Below, one piece after another: positions 1 through 10,418 of a DNA stretch of 44,152 bases. Position numbers and translations under genes: made by a program. Below the pieces are notes generated by a model. That model saw only the letters and a list, made by a program, of their open reading frames with translations, made no database searches and was not told the origin of the DNA. Every line of letters begins with the position of its first letter. The stretch's first letter is position 1. This DNA comes from JBKPNZ01 sp046732895 (GTDB lineage Bacteria > Actinomycetota > Thermoleophilia > Solirubrobacterales > 70-9): positions 1-44,152 of the forward strand of contig JBKPNZ010000058.1 of the NCBI GenBank assembly GCA_046732895.1. The letters run 5' to 3'.

Positions 1-32
1 AGACAGCGGCGAAACCGTTCAGTGCACCCCCT

Positions 33-127
33 CTACGTGACCCGTGCTTCGGCGCGCGCCCATGACCGCAGCGGCGCCGGCCCCATTGGCGCTGCCCTAC
101 GTGTCCCCCTTGGCCCCTCCCTACGTG
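33..127. repeat. Three copies of a CTACGTG heptamer
   Basis: The heptamer CTACGTG occurs at 33-39, 97-103 and 121-127. The last two copies lie in an imperfect 24-base tandem unit. The third copy contains the stop codon of the minus-strand gene that ends at 121. Positions 1-120 show no convincing gene on either strand. The repeat may be chance or a remnant of a repeated downstream region. Confidence 0.3.
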
Positions 128-792
128 CCCTTCCGCGTCCGGTCGGGCTCCGGTGCCGGCTGGTCGTTGGCCGACGGCTTGCTCGGCGCGATCTCCTCGC
201 CGAAGCGCTCGGCGTCGGCGAGGAGGTCCTTCCCGGTGGCGCCGCGGTCGGGCGGGCGGCGACGCGGGGCAGGGGGCTTCGCCCGGGGCACCGTCAGCCA
301 GCGGGGACGCAGTGCGACGAGCTGCTCGGGCGTCAGCGAGGCCAGCGCGAGGCCGGAGATGGCGAGCGACAACGACCCGAGGAGCTCCATCCAGAAGCCG
401 ACCTGAGGCACCGCCTTGGCGTCGATGAATGACTGCTCGATCGAGCCGCAGGTGTCGTTGATCGTCCCCACGTTGTTCGCGTCGGGCAGATCGATCACGA
501 GGAAGATGAGGAGTGCGAGGACCCCGCATGCCGCCACCGCCACCGCGGCGGGCTTGGAGCCGGACGCCAGCACGACGACCACCGCCACGATCGCCGCCAC
601 GGCGAGCACGATCGGCGCGTAGTGGTGGCGGTCCGCAGCCGACTGGGCGCATTGCGGATCGATCCCAGGCGGCGTCAGGTCGAAGGTGGTCATGAGCTCC
701 GATGCGAACAGCACCGCCGCGCCGGCGAGGCACGCGAGCGGCAGCAGGCGCTCGAGGCGGAAGCCCTCGCCTTGCCCGTTGGTCGCGACCAT
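121..792 (-). CDS. Hypothetical four-helix membrane protein (second of a tandem pair)
   Basis: This is a 223-residue protein of unknown function. The ATG at 792 is chosen because the open frame further upstream is only the shadow of the preceding gene, and because its first base is shared with that gene's TGA (TGATG), which suggests translational coupling. Hydrophobic segments lie at about 15-35, 59-77, 81-101 and 134-155. The loops between helices contain Cys48 and Cys115, which could form a disulfide if they face outside. The C-terminal 60 residues are basic and proline-rich, then acidic. Its third helix ends in VIDLP (99-103) and its fourth begins with GFW (132-134). The same landmarks occur in the upstream gene, so the two look like diverged paralogs. 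No enzymatic motif is visible. Confidence 0.7.
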   Translation of the reverse strand: MVATNGQGEGFRLERLLPLACLAGAAVLFASELMTTFDLTPPGIDPQCAQSAADRHHYAPIVLAVAAIVAVVVVLASGSKPAAVAVAACGVLALLIFLVIDLPDANNVGTINDTCGSIEQSFIDAKAVPQVGFWMELLGSLSLAISGLALASLTPEQLVALRPRWLTVPRAKPPAPRRRPPDRGATGKDLLADAERFGEEIAPSKPSANDQPAPEPDRTRKGT

Positions 793-1715
793 CACGTGCC
801 CGCGCCCTCTACCCGCGAGCGGCTCAGGCGGCTCGCCAGCGCCCGCCTCCGCGCTCCGCGCGGCCGGCGCGCCTTGGCGGAGCGCCGATCGCGGGAGAGG
901 TTCAGCGCCAGCACGGGCCCGATCACCGCGATCACCCCGCCGGCCACGAGTTGGGTCCAGAAGCCCGAGAGGAGCTCGGCCTCGGCGCCCTCGAACTGGA
1001 TCGCCGTCACGCCCTCGTCGAGGCCCTTGGGCGCGTCGATGACCAACGCGATCGCGACCACGGCGAGCCCAAGCGGCGCGAGCAAGCGCGCCATCCGCCA
1101 TCGGCCACGCATGGCCATCACCAGCAGGACGAGCGCCGCGGCGGCGATCAACAGCACCACGTAGGCATGCGCCGACCCGGTCGTGTCGGCCGAGCCCGGG
1201 ATCACCGGGGCCGGCGCGACGTTCTCGACCCCGGCGTAGTCCGGGACGCCCGCGCGCACCTCGCGGTAGTCAATGAACTGGGACGCGACGAGCACCCCGA
1301 TCGCCACCGCCAGCACCGCTGCGGTGGCCCGGGCGGGCGTGACCTGGCGCTCAGCAACCCGCAGCAGGGCCCGCACCGCGCCCCACCCAGCAACGAGGAG
1401 CGGCCACACAACTCGCCACGCCGCGAGCGTGAGCGCACCCGCCCGCTCGGCCAGCCGCATCCACAGCGACGCGGGGATGCGAACCATCTCGCGCCCGATC
1501 GCGACGATCTCTCCCGCCCCGGCGAGCGCCGCCCGCCCGACCTTGCCCGTGGCCTGGGGGGCGCCGCTTCGGACCGGCGCGGACCGCGTGGTCTCGCGCT
1601 CGCGCGGCGGTTCGCGACGTCGCGACCGGGCCTCGACTCGCCGTGCGAGCCGCCGCTCGCGAGTGTCCTCTCCCGCCGCCTCCGGGCGCCGTTTTCGCGG
1701 CCGCCTCAGCGGCAT
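792..1715 (-). CDS. Hypothetical membrane protein with basic N-terminal region (first of a tandem pair)
   Basis: This is a 307-residue protein of unknown function. The first 60 residues are strongly Arg-rich and probably cytosolic. Hydrophobic segments follow at about 94-118, 130-147, 184-202, 210-227 and 253-272. The segment ending VIDAP (225-229) and the later GFW (251-253) match the same landmarks in the downstream gene at 121-792, so the pair probably arose by duplication. It is transcribed divergently from fusA. Its ATG at 1715 lies about ten bases from the predicted -35 of the fusA promoter, so the two transcription units may influence each other. I see no catalytic or ligand motif and give no function. 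Confidence 0.7.
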   Translation of the reverse strand: MPLRRPRKRRPEAAGEDTRERRLARRVEARSRRREPPRERETTRSAPVRSGAPQATGKVGRAALAGAGEIVAIGREMVRIPASLWMRLAERAGALTLAAWRVVWPLLVAGWGAVRALLRVAERQVTPARATAAVLAVAIGVLVASQFIDYREVRAGVPDYAGVENVAPAPVIPGSADTTGSAHAYVVLLIAAAALVLLVMAMRGRWRMARLLAPLGLAVVAIALVIDAPKGLDEGVTAIQFEGAEAELLSGFWTQLVAGGVIAVIGPVLALNLSRDRRSAKARRPRGARRRALASRLSRSRVEGAGT

Positions 1716-1724
1716 TCGGCCCCT

Positions 1725-1752
1725 CTGAAGGCCAGAACCCCGCTGCTATACT
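1725..1752 (+). promoter_or_regulatory. Putative fusA promoter with extended -10
   Basis: An extended -10 (TGC then TATACT, 1744-1752) is preceded at 16 bases by a weak -35-like CTGAAG (1725-1730). Transcription would start near 1759 and leave a leader of about 220 bases before fusA. The -10 match is good and the -35 is poor. Confidence 0.5.
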
Positions 1753-1805
1753 CACGCGTCGCTCGTGCCCGAGCCGAGCGCTGGGCGCGCGCGGGAATCC
1801 TTTCC

Positions 1806-1826
1806 ATGGAGAGCCGCACCATATAG
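1806..1826 (+). other. Possible six-codon leader ORF upstream of fusA
   Basis: ATG at 1806 is followed by five sense codons and TAG, encoding MESRTI. It lies between the predicted promoter and the terminator hairpin at 1859-1879, and is enclosed by the complementary segments 1774-1781 and 1852-1859. There is only a poor ribosome-binding site before it, so translation is speculative. Confidence 0.25.
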
Positions 1827-1858
1827 GCGTAATCGGGCTGACTCGGCGGTAGCGCTCG

Positions 1859-1879
1859 GGCCCTTGACGGGCCTTTTTT
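1859..1879 (+). terminator. Intrinsic terminator or attenuator in the fusA leader
   Basis: The arms GGCCC (1859-1863) and GGGCC (1869-1873) flank a five-base loop and are followed by six T residues (1874-1879). It lies about 100 bases before fusA and well downstream of the putative promoter, so it would end transcription prematurely unless bypassed. The segment 1774-1781 can pair with 1852-1859, which overlaps the first base of the terminator arm and offers an alternative fold. Confidence 0.6.
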
Positions 1880-1977
1880 ATGCGCCAACACCGCTGGGGT
1901 GGCCTCTACGTCTCCTCCTACCGCCGGCACCGAACGGCGCCGCTAAATCAAGCAACTCAAACCAACTTTACGGACAA

Positions 1978-4083
<2,106 letters not shown>

Positions 4084-4092
<9 letters not shown>

Positions 4093-4104
4093 TGCGCCGC
4101 TTTT
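4084..4104 (+). terminator. Terminator-like hairpin centred on the fusA stop codon
   Basis: GGCGCA (4084-4089) and TGCGCC (4093-4098) form a six-base-pair stem whose three-base loop is exactly the fusA TGA. Two bases later comes TTTT (4101-4104). It could reduce read-through from fusA into tuf when ribosomes do not cover the stop codon. Confidence 0.45.
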
Positions 4105-4120
4105 GCCATTCTTCCGAGGT

Positions 4121-4153
4121 TCGCCTGCGTTCGGGTCATCCGGCCGCAGGCGA
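4121..4153 (+). repeat. Long hairpin between fusA and tuf
   Basis: A perfect nine-base-pair inverted repeat, TCGCCTGCG (4121-4129) with CGCAGGCGA (4145-4153), encloses a smaller CGG/CCG stem. It has no T tract, so it may be an RNA stability or leader structure for tuf rather than a terminator. I see no convincing tuf promoter in the rest of the 146-base gap. Confidence 0.45.
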
Positions 4154-4238
4154 CGTGGTGCCCCCCAGGGGCGAGACCCAGCACACTAGACAGACCAGCA
4201 GATAGAAACCTGAGCCCCAAAGGAGCGAGTTAAGCGAG

Positions 4239-5429
<1,191 letters not shown>

Positions 5430-5441
5430 CGACCTGACAGG

Positions 5442-5468
5442 GGGCCGGCCTCACGGGCCGGCCCTTTT
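5442..5468 (+). terminator. Intrinsic terminator after tuf
   Basis: The nine-base-pair arms GGGCCGGCC (5442-5450) and GGCCGGCCC (5456-5464) with a five-base loop are followed by TTTT. The hairpin starts 12 bases after the tuf stop. It separates the elongation-factor unit from the S10 operon. Confidence 0.85.
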
Positions 5469-5534
5469 CGCGGCCCGGCGCGACACCCGGGACCGCCCAG
5501 TGCGAGGGCGGGAGTTGTAAGGACATAAAACCCG

Positions 5535-5565
5535 GGGCGCGGCCCCACCCAAAGGGGCGGCGCCC
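5535..5565 (+). promoter_or_regulatory. Hairpin in the rpsJ operon leader
   Basis: GGGCGC/GCGCCC plus GCCCC/GGGGC form an 11-pair stem with one G-G mismatch and the loop ACCCAAA (5547-5553). It lies 50 bases upstream of rpsJ. A CATAAA at 5524-5529 could be a -10, but no -35 is clear. In other bacteria the S10 leader is the target of ribosomal-protein feedback, so a similar role is possible here. Confidence 0.45.
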
Positions 5566-5615
5566 TTGACGTGTGAGTAAGCAGTAGGCAGCAAGCAGGA
5601 ATCAGAAGGAATGAA

Positions 5616-5936
5616 TTGGCTTCTCTAGCCGCAACCAGAATCCGAATAAGGCTCAAGGCCTACGACCACGACGCGATCGATCGCGCCGCGCGCGAGATCG
5701 TCGAGACGGCCACTCGCACGGGCGCCACCGTGTCGGGCCCCGTTCCCCTGCCTACGGACAAGAACGTCTACTGCGTGATCCGCTCCCCGTTCAAGGACAA
5801 GGACTCGCGCGAGCACTTCGAGATTCGGACGCACAAGCGCCTGATCGACATCCTGCAGCCGACGCCCAAGACCATCGACTCCCTGCAGCGCCTCGACGCG
5901 CTGCCCGCAGGAGTCGACATCGAGATCAGGACTTAA
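5616..5936 (+). CDS. rpsJ: 30S ribosomal protein S10
   Basis: This is a 106-residue head protein of the small subunit (also NusE in antitermination). The diagnostic RIRIRLKAYDH begins near residue 9, and the body has family-normal length. The start is inferred to be TTG at 5616, because no ATG or GTG lies in frame before the conserved region and AGAAGGA at 5604-5610 is well spaced. An ATG at 5611, out of frame by one base, opens a five-codon ORF (MNWLL) ending at 5628 and overlaps the real start. It is the first gene of the long ribosomal operon. Confidence 0.93.
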   Translation: MASLAATRIRIRLKAYDHDAIDRAAREIVETATRTGATVSGPVPLPTDKNVYCVIRSPFKDKDSREHFEIRTHKRLIDILQPTPKTIDSLQRLDALPAGVDIEIRT

Positions 5937-5940
5937 CGGG

Positions 5941-6576
5941 GTGACTGTGGCGGCGATCATCGGCAAGAAGCTCGGCATGACGCAGGTGTTCACCGACGAT
6001 GGCACCCGCATCCCGGTCACCGTGATCGAGGCGGGACCCTGCCATGTGAGCGCCGTGCGGAATGCGGAGCGCGACGGCTACGCGGCCGTCCAGCTCGCCT
6101 TCGGCGATGCGGATGAGCGCCGCCTCGCGAAGGGCGAGCTCGGGCACCTGAAGAAGGCCGGCGTGCCGGCGAGCCGCACTCTGGTCGAGTTCCGTGACGA
6201 GGACCTCGGAGCCGAGGAGGGCCCGAAGCTGGGCGAGACGGTGACCGTCGAGCAGTTCGAGCCGGGTCAGCGCGTGAAGGTGTCCGGCACCGCGATCGGC
6301 AAGGGGTTCCAGGGCACGGTGCGCCGCCATGGCTTCGGCCGCGGCCCCGTCTCCCACGGCTCCCACAACGTCCGAGCGCCGGGCTCAGTCGGCGCAAGCG
6401 CCGATCCCGCCCGGGTCTTCAAGGGCGTGAAGATGCCCGGCCGGATGGGTGGCAAGCGCGTCACCCAGCGACGCCTCGAGGTCGTCGAGATCGACGCCGA
6501 GCGCAACCTGCTCCTCCTTCGCGGGGCCGTTCCCGGACCGAAGAACGGCACGGTGGAGGTCCGCTCCGATGGCTAG
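5941..6576 (+). CDS. rplC: 50S ribosomal protein L3
   Basis: This is a 211-residue early-assembly 23S rRNA-binding protein whose extension approaches the peptidyl-transferase centre. It starts at GTG 5941, four bases after the rpsJ stop, with MTVAAIIGKKLGMTQVF as a typical N-terminus. The conserved central loop with GKGFQG and the later KMPGRMGG are present. The last eight bases overlap the start of rplD (ATGGCTAG), indicating tight coupling. Confidence 0.96.
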   Translation: MTVAAIIGKKLGMTQVFTDDGTRIPVTVIEAGPCHVSAVRNAERDGYAAVQLAFGDADERRLAKGELGHLKKAGVPASRTLVEFRDEDLGAEEGPKLGETVTVEQFEPGQRVKVSGTAIGKGFQGTVRRHGFGRGPVSHGSHNVRAPGSVGASADPARVFKGVKMPGRMGGKRVTQRRLEVVEIDAERNLLLLRGAVPGPKNGTVEVRSDG

Positions 6577-7261
6577 TGCCAGCGCCACAACCAAGGCCCC
6601 CGTGCTCGGGAAGACCACGAAGTCCGACCTCCCGGCAGGCGTCTTCGGCGAGGAGTTCCACGAGTCGCTCGTCCACGAGGCGGCGCGCGCGGAGCTTGCC
6701 GCTCAGCGCCGCGGAACTGCCTCGACGCTTGGTCGCGGCGAGGTTTCGATGACCACTGCCAAGGCATGGCGTCAGAAGGGGACGGGCCGCGCCCGCGCGG
6801 GCGCGCTCAGCGTGCCGCACCGCCGCGGCGGTGGCGTCGCCTTCGGGCCGAAGCCACGCCGCCACACGGTCAAGGTGAATCGCAAGGCGCGGCGTCGTGC
6901 CCTGCGTGCCGCCCTGTCGGTCCACGCCGAGCGCGACACCGTCGCCGTCCTCGACGGCGCCGCTTACGAGGAGCCGGCCACCAAGGAGGCCGCCCAGGCG
7001 CTCGAGAAATGGGGCGCGCGCCGACCGACGCTCGTCGTAGCGGGCGCCGAGGAGCTGGGCGTGATGAAGAGCTTTCGCAACATTCCGCGCGTGAGCGTGC
7101 TGCCGGCGAGCGCCGTCGGCGTCGCCGACATCATCGGTGCCGCCTCGCTCGTGATCTCTCAGGAGGCGTTGGACGTGCTCGAGGCGAAGTGTGCAGACGT
7201 AGCACGTAGCACCGCTAACCCGGATACCCCCGCAGGCGAAACCGAGGAGGTGGCCGGATAG
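6569..7261 (+). CDS. rplD: 50S ribosomal protein L4
   Basis: This is a 230-residue exit-tunnel protein. In enterobacteria it is also the repressor of the S10 operon. The ATG at 6569 overlaps the rplC stop by eight bases. The start is set here because the open frame upstream is only rplC read out of frame. The Arg/Gly-rich tunnel loop around residues 65-90 (QKGTGRARAGALSVPHRRGG) is conserved. The C-terminus ends in a short acidic Ala/Thr/Glu tail. Length is slightly above the family norm. Confidence 0.95.
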   Translation: MASASATTKAPVLGKTTKSDLPAGVFGEEFHESLVHEAARAELAAQRRGTASTLGRGEVSMTTAKAWRQKGTGRARAGALSVPHRRGGGVAFGPKPRRHTVKVNRKARRRALRAALSVHAERDTVAVLDGAAYEEPATKEAAQALEKWGARRPTLVVAGAEELGVMKSFRNIPRVSVLPASAVGVADIIGAASLVISQEALDVLEAKCADVARSTANPDTPAGETEEVAG

Positions 7262-7558
7262 ATGTTGGCGCGGCAGGTCATCCTCGAGCCCGTGGTCTCG
7301 GAGAAGAGCTACGCCCTGATGGCGGACGGCAAGTACACGTTCCGCGTCGACGACCGCTCGCACAAGACGCAGATCGCGAAGGCGGTCGAGGAGATCTTCG
7401 ACGTCCGCGTCACCGAGGTGCGCACGATGAAGGTGCGCGCGAAGCCGAAGCGCCGCGGGCTCCATGCCGGGCGCACCCGCTCGTGGAAGAAGGCCGTGGT
7501 CAAGCTGGCGCCCGGCGACCGCATCGAGCTCTTCGAGGGCGCGGCGGTGGCCGAGTAA
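7262..7558 (+). CDS. rplW: 50S ribosomal protein L23
   Basis: This is a 98-residue protein at the tunnel exit that docks trigger factor and the signal recognition particle. The N-terminal VILEPVVSEKSY and the positively charged RMKVRAKPKR-like hairpin region are typical. The ATG follows the rplD stop directly with no spacer. Length is normal for bacterial L23. Confidence 0.94.
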   Translation: MLARQVILEPVVSEKSYALMADGKYTFRVDDRSHKTQIAKAVEEIFDVRVTEVRTMKVRAKPKRRGLHAGRTRSWKKAVVKLAPGDRIELFEGAAVAE

Positions 7559-7568
7559 GGAACTTCTG

Positions 7569-8420
7569 ATGGCGATGAGAAAGACAAAGCCCACCAGCCC
7601 CGGCAGGCGCTTCGCGACCTACCAGATCCGCGATGACGTCACGACCGACGCTCCGCACAAGGCGCTCACCGAGGGCGCGGCGAAGAGCGGCGGGCGAAAC
7701 ACGCACGGCCGCATCACCTCGCGCCATCGCGGCGGTGGCGCCAAGCGGCGCTACCGGCGCATCGACTTCAAGCGCCTCAAGGACGGGGTGCCGGCCAAGG
7801 TCGCGACCATCGAGTACGACCCGAACCGCACCTGCTACATCGCGTTGCTCAACTATGCCGACGGCGCCAAGAGCTACATCCTCGCCCCCCAGGGGCTGCG
7901 CCCCGGCGCCACGGTCGAGTCCGGCCCGCGGGCCGACATCCGCCCCGGCAACGCGCTGCCGCTGAGCGCGATCCCGACCGGCACCGTGGTTCACAACGTC
8001 GAGCTCGTCGCCGGGCAGGGCGGTCGCCTTGGCCGGGCTGCCGGGTCGGCGATCCAGGTGGTCGCAAAGGAAGGGCCGATGGTGACGCTCAGGCTGCCGT
8101 CGTCTGAGACGCGCCTGGTCCGCGCCGAGTGCCGCGCCACGGTTGGGGCGCTCTCGAACGCGGAGCATCAGAACGTGAAGGTCGGGAAGGCCGGTCGCAA
8201 CCGTCACAAGGGCAAGCGCCCGCAGACCCGCGGGGTGGCAATGAACCCGGTGGACCATCCACACGGAGGCGGCGAGGCGCACCACACGCCGGGCGGGCAT
8301 CCCGTGACCCCCTGGGGCAAGCCGACCCTCGGCTACCGCACCCGTAAGAAGGGCAAGCAGTCGAATCGCCTGATCGTTCGCGGCCGCCGCCGCGGCAAGA
8401 AGCGGGGTGGATCGCGCTAA
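7569..8420 (+). CDS. rplB: 50S ribosomal protein L2
   Basis: This is a 283-residue protein needed for subunit association and peptidyl-transferase activity. The ATG at 7569 is chosen over the longer frame because the protein then starts MAMRKTKPTSPGRR. The conserved MNPVDHPHGGGE segment is at 225-236, with the functionally important His230. The residues right after it read AHHTPGG before HPVTPWG. Most bacteria have GR at the first two of these positions, so this is a small local oddity. The C-terminus is the usual basic tail. The stop overlaps the rpsS start by one base. Confidence 0.96.
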   Translation: MAMRKTKPTSPGRRFATYQIRDDVTTDAPHKALTEGAAKSGGRNTHGRITSRHRGGGAKRRYRRIDFKRLKDGVPAKVATIEYDPNRTCYIALLNYADGAKSYILAPQGLRPGATVESGPRADIRPGNALPLSAIPTGTVVHNVELVAGQGGRLGRAAGSAIQVVAKEGPMVTLRLPSSETRLVRAECRATVGALSNAEHQNVKVGKAGRNRHKGKRPQTRGVAMNPVDHPHGGGEAHHTPGGHPVTPWGKPTLGYRTRKKGKQSNRLIVRGRRRGKKRGGSR

Positions 8421-8701
8421 TGAGCCGCTCGAGCAAGAAGGGCCCGTTCGTGGAGGAGCGCCTGCTGCGGCGCATCAACCAGATGAACGAGAGCGGGCAG
8501 AAGCAGATGATCAAGACCTGGTCCCGCACCTCGACGGTGTTCCCCGAGATGGTGGGGCACACGATCGCCGTGCACGACGGGCGCAAGCACGTCCCCGTGT
8601 TCGTCTCCGAGTCGATGGTGGGCCACAAGCTGGGCGAGTTCGCGCCCACCCGGACCTTCCGCTCCCATTCGGGCAGCGGCAGCAAGGCGGAGCGCACCTA
8701 A
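8420..8701 (+). CDS. rpsS: 30S ribosomal protein S19
   Basis: This is a 93-residue small-subunit head protein that forms a complex with S13 near the A-site tRNA. It begins MSRSSKKGPFVEERLL and contains the family signature around HDGRKHVPVFV and MVGHKLGEFAPTR. It overlaps the rplB stop by one base (TAATG). Confidence 0.96.
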   Translation: MSRSSKKGPFVEERLLRRINQMNESGQKQMIKTWSRTSTVFPEMVGHTIAVHDGRKHVPVFVSESMVGHKLGEFAPTRTFRSHSGSGSKAERT

Positions 8702-8704
8702 GCG

Positions 8705-9076
8705 ATGGCGGCGAAGCCTGAAAACACCGAGCCGCAGGCGCCCACCGTACGCGCCAGCTCCCGCTACGTCCGGGTCGCGCCGCGCAAGGCGCGGCTGGTC
8801 GCCGACCAGGTGCGTGGACTGCCGGTGCCCGAGGCGCAGACACTGCTCGCGTTCTCGCCGCGCGGGGCCTCGCGCGACCTCGCGAAGCTCATCGCTTCTG
8901 CGGCGGCCAACGCCGAGAACAACCACGAGCTCGTCGCTGACGACCTGCGCATCGCGGAGATCCGAGTGGACGAGGGACCCACGCTGAAGCGCTGGCGCGC
9001 CCGCGCCCGCGGCCGCGCGACCCGCATCGAGAAGAAGACCTGCCACATGAGCGTGGCGCTGACCCCAACGGAGTAA
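8705..9076 (+). CDS. rplV: 50S ribosomal protein L22
   Basis: This is a 123-residue protein whose beta-hairpin lines the nascent-peptide tunnel, a site of macrolide resistance mutations in other bacteria. The core starts at about residue 15 (VRASSRYVRVAPRKARL). The tunnel hairpin region KRWRARARGRATRIEKKTCH is recognisable. The first 14 residues are a short variable N-terminal addition. It lies three bases after rpsS. Confidence 0.95.
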   Translation: MAAKPENTEPQAPTVRASSRYVRVAPRKARLVADQVRGLPVPEAQTLLAFSPRGASRDLAKLIASAAANAENNHELVADDLRIAEIRVDEGPTLKRWRARARGRATRIEKKTCHMSVALTPTE

Positions 9077-9084
9077 CGGAGAAC

Positions 9085-9999
9085 ATGGGACAGAAGATCC
9101 ACCCCGAAGGCTTCAGGGTCGGCTACATCCACGACTGGAAGTCGACTTGGTTCGACCAGCGCAACTACGCGGATGCGCTGCTCGAGGACATGGCGATCCG
9201 CGACCACATCGAGGGCAAGCTCGCGCACGCCGGTCTGAGCGACATCAAGATCACCAAGCAGCGCGGCGAGATCGAGGTGGACATCCACACGGCTCGCCCG
9301 GGCATCGTGATCGGCAAGTCTGGCTCCGAGGTCGACGCGCTGCGCCGGGATCTCCACCGGATCACCGGCAAGCCCGTGAAGGTGAACATTCGCGAGATCA
9401 AGCGTCCCGAGCTCGACGCAAAGCTTGTCGCGCAGTCGATCGCCGAGCAGCTGCAGAACCGCGTCGCCTTCCGGCGCGCGATGAAGCGCTCACTGACGTC
9501 GGCGATGCGCTCCGGGGCCAAGGGAGTCAAGGTCCAGGTCTCCGGTCGCCTGGGAGGCGCCGAGATGGCCCGCACCGAGGGCTACTCCGACGGCCGCGTG
9601 CCTCTCCACACCCTCCGTGCCGACATCGACTACGGCTTCGTCGAGGCCCGCACGACGACGGGGAGGATCGGCGTCAAGTGCTGGATTAACAACGGCGAGG
9701 TCATGCCGGAGGGCTACCGCTCCAGGGGCGAGGAGTCCGAGGACGCAGTCATGCCGCGCCCGGGACGCCGCCGCCGCGAGGGCCGCGACGGTGCCCGTGG
9801 AGGGCGCCGCGACGCTCCCTCGTCTGGGCCCCAGCAGAGCCGGGCCCAGCCCCGTCAGGCCCAGCCTGCCGCCCCGGCCACCGAGCAGGCGCCGCCCGCT
9901 CAGCCACCGGCTGAGAAGCCCGCAGACGTTGCGGCCCCCGAAACGCCCGCGGCAGACGCCGCGCCCCCCGAGAACGCGGCACCGGAGGGTGAGTCCTGA
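9085..9999 (+). CDS. rpsC: 30S ribosomal protein S3 with long Pro/Ala-rich C-terminal tail
   Basis: This 304-residue protein forms part of the mRNA entry channel and helicase. The KH-domain loop VIGKSG is at 75-80 and the C-terminal S3 domain ends near residue 210 (NNGEVMPEGYR). After that comes a tail of about 90 residues, first Arg/Gly-rich and then Pro/Ala/Gln/Glu-rich. The usual bacterial length is about 210-275. The tail is low complexity and probably disordered. It continues without a break into the rplP start (TGATG), so it is coding rather than a spacer. Confidence 0.95.
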   Translation: MGQKIHPEGFRVGYIHDWKSTWFDQRNYADALLEDMAIRDHIEGKLAHAGLSDIKITKQRGEIEVDIHTARPGIVIGKSGSEVDALRRDLHRITGKPVKVNIREIKRPELDAKLVAQSIAEQLQNRVAFRRAMKRSLTSAMRSGAKGVKVQVSGRLGGAEMARTEGYSDGRVPLHTLRADIDYGFVEARTTTGRIGVKCWINNGEVMPEGYRSRGEESEDAVMPRPGRRRREGRDGARGGRRDAPSSGPQQSRAQPRQAQPAAPATEQAPPAQPPAEKPADVAAPETPAADAAPPENAAPEGES

Positions 10000-10418
10000 T
10001 GCTGATGCCGAAGCGGGTCAAGCACCGGAAGCAGATGCGCGGGCGGAGGCGCGGAAACACCAAGGGCGGCAGCCGGGTCGCCTTCGGCGAGTACGGCCTG
10101 AAGGCGCTCGAGCGCGGCTGGATCACCAACCGCCAGATCGAGGCAGCTCGTGTTGCGATGACCCGCAAGATCAAGCGCGGGGGCAAGGTCTGGATCAACG
10201 TCTTCCCCGATAAGCCGATCACGAAGAAGCCGGCCGAGACCCGCATGGGTTCCGGCAAGGGCAACCCCGAGGGATGGGTCGCCGTGGTCAAGCCCGGCAA
10301 GGTCATGTTCGAGCTGGCCGGGGTCCCCGAGGACCTCGCCAAGGACGCCATGCGCCTCGCCGGTCACAAGCTTCCGATCAAGACCAAGTTCGTGAGTCGC
10401 GAGGAGGTCGGAGCGTGA
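9999..10418 (+). CDS. rplP: 50S ribosomal protein L16
   Basis: This is a 139-residue protein near the A site of the large subunit. It begins MLMPKRVKHRKQMRGRRRG, the standard signature, and ends with the PIKTKFVSREE segment. The first base overlaps the rpsC stop and the last four overlap the GTG start of rpmC. Confidence 0.96.
   Translation: MLMPKRVKHRKQMRGRRRGNTKGGSRVAFGEYGLKALERGWITNRQIEAARVAMTRKIKRGGKVWINVFPDKPITKKPAETRMGSGKGNPEGWVAVVKPGKVMFELAGVPEDLAKDAMRLAGHKLPIKTKFVSREEVGA

Noticed and set aside
1765..1977. N-terminal extension of EF-G from an ATG or GTG at 1765
   Set aside because: The extension is not EF-G-like and covers the leader terminator. The conserved protein starts at 1978.
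4187..4208. TAGACA and TAGAAA before tuf as a promoter
   Set aside because: The spacing is only 10 bases, too short for a sigma-70 type promoter.
5566..5590. TTGACG at 5566 as a -35 for rpsJ
   Set aside because: No -10 lies at a proper distance before the ribosome-binding site.
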